Assembly (NCBI GenBank): GCA_902477055.1
Contig: CABSFY010000062.1
Coordinates: 1 to 14,053, forward strand
Length of the DNA stretch: 14,053 bases
Origin: an uncultured Eubacteriales bacterium
Lineage (GTDB): Bacteria; Bacillota; Clostridia; Oscillospirales; Oscillospiraceae
Direction: 5' to 3'
Part shown: positions 11,245 through 14,053 of the stretch, one piece after another
Numbering within the stretch: position 1 is the stretch's first letter
Layout of the letters: every line of letters begins with the position of its first letter
Translations under genes and position numbers: made by a program
The notes under the pieces: model-generated
What the model was told of the DNA's origin: nothing
The model's database searches: none
The model's input: the letters and a program-made list of their open reading frames with translations, nothing else

Positions 11245-12641
11245 TTTGCCGCACCCTTCGCCTTCTCCACCGCCTCGTCGATGGTGCCGACAAAGAGGAA
11301 GGCGGATTCGGGCAGATCGTCATGCTTGCCTTCCAGAATCTCCTTGAAGCCGCGCACCGTTTCCTTAATGGGAACGTACTTGCCCTCGTAGCCGGTAAAC
11401 TGCTCGGCCACGCTGAACGGCTGCGACAGGAAGCGCTGAATCTTTCTCGCGCGGCTGACGATGCGCTTGTCCTCCTCGGACAGCTCGTCCATGCCCATGA
11501 TGGCGATGATATCCTGAAGCTCCTTATAACGCTGCAAAATGCGCTGCGTTTCGCGGGCGACCTCGTAATGCTCCGTGCCGACGATCTCCGGCGTGAGGAT
11601 ACGGGAGGTGGACTCCAGCGGGTCAACGGCGGGATAGATGCCCAGTGAGGCGATGCCGCGGTCAAGAACGGTCGTCGCGTCGAGGTGGGCAAAGGTCGTG
11701 GCCGGGGCGGGGTCGGTCAGGTCGTCGGCAGGGACGTAAACGGCCTGCACGGACGTGATAGAGCCCTTCTTCGTGGAGGTGATGCGCTCCTGCAGGGCAC
11801 CCATTTCGGTCGCCAGCGTGGGCTGGTAGCCGACGGCAGAGGGCATACGGCCCAGCAGCGCCGAAACCTCGGAGCCGGCCTGCGTAAAGCGGAAGATGTT
11901 ATCGATAAACAGCAGCACATCCTGTCCTTCGCGGTCGCGGAAATACTCCGCCATCGTCAAGCCGGACAGCGCCACGCGCATTCTGGCTCCGGGCGGTTCG
12001 TTCATCTGGCCGTAGACCAAGGCGGTCTTGTTGATAACGCCCGATTCCATCATTTCGTTATAAAGATCGTTGCCCTCGCGGGTACGTTCGCCGACACCCG
12101 CAAAGACGGAGATGCCGCCGTGCTGCTTGGCGATGTTGTTAATCAGCTCCATGATGAGCACCGTCTTGCCGACACCGGCGCCGCCAAACAGACCGATCTT
12201 GCCGCCCTTGGCGTAGGGGGCGATGAGGTCCACGACCTTGATGCCGGTTTCGAGCATCTCGGTAGTGCTTTCCTGCTCGTCGTAGGCGGGCGGGTCGCGA
12301 TGGATGCTCCATTTTTCGCAGGTGACGGGCTGCGGCTTGTCGTCGATGGCGCGGCCGAGCAGGTTAAAGACTCTGCCGAGCGTTTCCTTGCCGACGGGGA
12401 CCTTGATGGGAGCGCCGGTGTCCTCGGCCTCCATGCCGCGCACCATGCCGTCGGTGCTGCTCATGGCGATGCAGCGGACCACATCGTCACCGAGCTGCTG
12501 GGCGACTTCACAGATGAGCTTGCCGTCCTCGCGCGGGATTTCAATGGCGTTGAGCAGGTTCGGCAGACGGCCGTTCTCGAACCGAATGTCCAGAACGGGG
12601 CCGATGACCTGAACCACAACACCCGTATTTTTTTCTTGCAT
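11241..12641 (-). CDS. atpD: ATP synthase F1 beta subunit
   Basis: The catalytic subunit of F1 makes ATP from ADP and phosphate as the gamma shaft turns. The 466-residue protein is full length and well conserved: Walker A GGAGVGKT (153-160), GERTREGND (184-192) carrying the catalytic Glu of the family, Walker B LLFIDN (243-248, Asp247), and the DELSEED lever motif (385-391) that contacts gamma. The start ATG at 12641 has AAAGGAGA eight bases upstream. It lies 18 bp after atpG and overlaps atpC by 4 nt. Beta does not reveal whether the enzyme uses protons or sodium; that depends on the c subunit, which is outside the window. Confidence 0.99.
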   Translation of the reverse strand: MQEKNTGVVVQVIGPVLDIRFENGRLPNLLNAIEIPREDGKLICEVAQQLGDDVVRCIAMSSTDGMVRGMEAEDTGAPIKVPVGKETLGRVFNLLGRAIDDKPQPVTCEKWSIHRDPPAYDEQESTTEMLETGIKVVDLIAPYAKGGKIGLFGGAGVGKTVLIMELINNIAKQHGGISVFAGVGERTREGNDLYNEMMESGVINKTALVYGQMNEPPGARMRVALSGLTMAEYFRDREGQDVLLFIDNIFRFTQAGSEVSALLGRMPSAVGYQPTLATEMGALQERITSTKKGSITSVQAVYVPADDLTDPAPATTFAHLDATTVLDRGIASLGIYPAVDPLESTSRILTPEIVGTEHYEVARETQRILQRYKELQDIIAIMGMDELSEEDKRIVSRARKIQRFLSQPFSVAEQFTGYEGKYVPIKETVRGFKEILEGKHDDLPESAFLFVGTIDEAVEKAKGAAK

Positions 12642-12659
12642 ACGGAGTTCTCCTTTTCG

Positions 12660-13505
12660 TTAGAGCGCTTCTGCGCCGGAAACAATTTCCGTAATTTCTT
12701 GCGTGATCGCCGCCTGGCGGGCGCGATTATAATGCAGCACCAGATCGTCGATGATTTCGCCCGCGTTTTTGTTCGCAGCGTTCATCGCCGTCCGTCGCGC
12801 ACCATGCTCCGAGGCCGCCGCCTCACAGAGCGTCGAATACAGCACACCGGACAGATACAGCGGCACGATCCTCTCGACCAGCTCCGCCGGGTTGCCTTCG
12901 ATGATCGTAACGGAGCAGTTATGCCCCTCCTGCTCCAGCGCCAGCGGGAGCAGCGGCTCCGTCGCCGGGACCTGCGAGAGCATGGACTGGAAGCGCGTGT
13001 AGAGAATTTCAACGCGGTCGAACTTCCCTGCCGCATAGCCGTCGCACAGCAGCTTGGCAAGCTGCACACAGTCGCCGATGCCGAGCGTGGCCGTCACGCC
13101 GAAGTAGGTGCTGACCAGCTCGGTACCGAGGCGGTTGAAATGCTCCAGTGTCTTTTTGCCGATCGGCAGGACGCAGCTCTCGCCGGCCTGCATCTTCTGC
13201 GCCGCCAGCCGGAACAGGTTCGCGTTATAGCCGCCGGCCAGCCCGCGGTCGCCGCCGATGACGACATAACAGGTCTTTTTGACCTCCCGCTGCTCGGCAA
13301 AAACGCACTGCGTTTCCTCCGTACCGGCCTCCAGACTGGCAATGGCTTCGGCAAGAACGTCGTGATAGGGGCGGGTGCGTTCGGCGCGTTCCTTGGCGCG
13401 GCGCAGCTTGCTCGTTGCGACCAGCTCCATCGCCTTGGTGATCTGGCGGGTGCTCTCGACGCTCTTGATGCGGTTTTTAATGTGTTTTATGGATGCTCCG
13501 CCCAT
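12660..13505 (-). CDS. atpG: ATP synthase F1 gamma subunit
   Basis: Gamma is the rotating central shaft linking the F0 ring to the catalytic alpha3beta3 head. The 281-residue protein has the long N-terminal helix with the family motif IKxRIKSVESTRQITKAMELVA (about 6-30), a middle Rossmann-like domain containing GGDRGLAGGYNANL (83-96), and the C-terminal helix with NKNAGEIIDDLVLHYNRARQ and ITQEITEIVSGAEAL, which is highly typical. The start ATG at 13505 has AAGGAG nine bases upstream. It lies 12 bp after atpA and 18 bp before atpD, in the standard A-G-D-C order. Confidence 0.98.
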   Translation of the reverse strand: MGGASIKHIKNRIKSVESTRQITKAMELVATSKLRRAKERAERTRPYHDVLAEAIASLEAGTEETQCVFAEQREVKKTCYVVIGGDRGLAGGYNANLFRLAAQKMQAGESCVLPIGKKTLEHFNRLGTELVSTYFGVTATLGIGDCVQLAKLLCDGYAAGKFDRVEILYTRFQSMLSQVPATEPLLPLALEQEGHNCSVTIIEGNPAELVERIVPLYLSGVLYSTLCEAAASEHGARRTAMNAANKNAGEIIDDLVLHYNRARQAAITQEITEIVSGAEAL

Positions 13506-13517
13506 CGCACTGACTCC

Positions 13518-14053
13518 TTACTTCTTGATGAACCGTTCCTTGCAGACCTCGATCGCCTTGCGCAGCTCGACCTCGTTCTCCTTGGTCAGGACCTTGGTGG
13601 AACGGATTTCGTCCGGGATCGCCGATTGCTGCACGGTCAGATACTCGAACAGCGCCTGCTCGAACTCGGAAATGCGCTCGACCGGCACATCGCTGAGCAG
13701 GTCGTTGACCACCGCGTAGATGATGCAGACCTGAAGCTCGGTGCGGATGGGGGCGTTGCGGTTCTGCTTGAGGATCTCCACGATCCGTGCGCCCTGTGCC
13801 AAACGGGCCTTGGTGTCCGCGTCGAGGTCCGAGCCGAACTGTGCGAACGATTGCAGCTCGCGGTACTGCGAATACATCAGCTTCAGTGAGCCGGCGACCT
13901 TCTTCATCGCCTTGATCTGCGCACTGCCGCCGACACGGGAAACGGAAATGCCGGGGTTGATCGCCGGACGGACACCGGAATGGAACAGCTCCGATTCCAG
14001 GTAGATCTGGCCGTCGGTAATGGAAATGACGTTCGTCGGGATATAGGCCGAAA
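13518..14053 (-). CDS. atpA: ATP synthase F1 alpha subunit, C-terminal part
   Basis: Only the last 178 codons are present; the gene continues past the right edge. The visible part reads AYIPTNVISITDGQIYLESE, then FHSGVRPAINPGISVSRVGGSAQ, a hallmark block of F1 alpha near the nucleotide site with the conserved SVSRVGG and its Arg. The C-terminal helical domain follows and ends ERFIKK. Alpha carries the non-catalytic nucleotide sites of the head. An ATG at 13907 is internal and not a start, since alpha sequence continues in frame up to the edge. First visible gene of the operon; atpI, B, E, F and H, if present, would lie beyond the window. Confidence 0.98.
   Translation of the reverse strand, partial: SAYIPTNVISITDGQIYLESELFHSGVRPAINPGISVSRVGGSAQIKAMKKVAGSLKLMYSQYRELQSFAQFGSDLDADTKARLAQGARIVEILKQNRNAPIRTELQVCIIYAVVNDLLSDVPVERISEFEQALFEYLTVQQSAIPDEIRSTKVLTKENEVELRKAIEVCKERFIKK

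Noticed and set aside
11685..13889. 734-codon plus-strand open frame across atpD-atpG-atpA
   Set aside because: It is antisense to three highly conserved ATP synthase genes and spans their boundaries.

Overview
The window looks like a piece of chromosome from a Gram-positive gut-type clostridium, probably Oscillospiraceae or a relative. That assignment is inferred from gene content and protein style; no marker gene is present. The DNA is GC-rich (mid-to-upper 50s percent by eye). Every supported gene lies on the minus strand, so the genes read from high to low coordinates. Ribosome binding sites are mostly strong AGGAG types. Six sigma-A-type promoters can be read, all with an exactly 17-bp spacer.

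Layout in transcription order. (1) 14053-10840: the distal part of the F1F0 ATP synthase operon, atpA (cut by the window edge)-atpG-atpD-atpC, tightly packed and closed by a strong terminator. (2) 10703-10188: a lone gene for a small zinc-ribbon, two-helix membrane protein, with its own consensus promoter and terminator. (3) 10100-8751: thyA-folA, a dTMP synthesis pair with its own promoter. ThyA makes dTMP and dihydrofolate, and FolA recycles the dihydrofolate. (4) 8750-8409: a repeat-rich gap. (5) 8408-7914: a GNAT acetyltransferase. (6) 7612-2552: a 1686-residue secreted subtilisin-family protease with a PA insert, Fn3-like modules and three C-terminal SLH domains, with a clear promoter and terminator. 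(7) 2551-1969: a second repeat-rich gap. (8) 1968-844: prfB (release factor 2) without the programmed frameshift. (9) 697-452: secG (translocon subunit). (10) 154-1: the start of a TasA/camelysin-like secreted protein with a SipW-type signal peptide.

The most interesting non-coding signal is a family of short palindromic repeats in the two gaps. Three units of 122, 123 and 125 bp each begin with GTAG plus a palindrome and end with a palindrome plus CTAC. This is the layout of REPINs, paired REP sequences mobilised in trans by RAYT (TnpA_REP) transposases. Most of the palindromes share a 9-bp stem and 4-nt loop although their stem sequences differ. Solo or damaged REPs accompany them. No transposase is encoded in the window.

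Taken together this is mostly core chromosome (energy, dTMP, translation, secretion) with cell-surface functions (SLH protease, SipW-dependent protein) and REP-like elements in the gaps. I see no CRISPR array, tRNA, rRNA, prophage or integrase.
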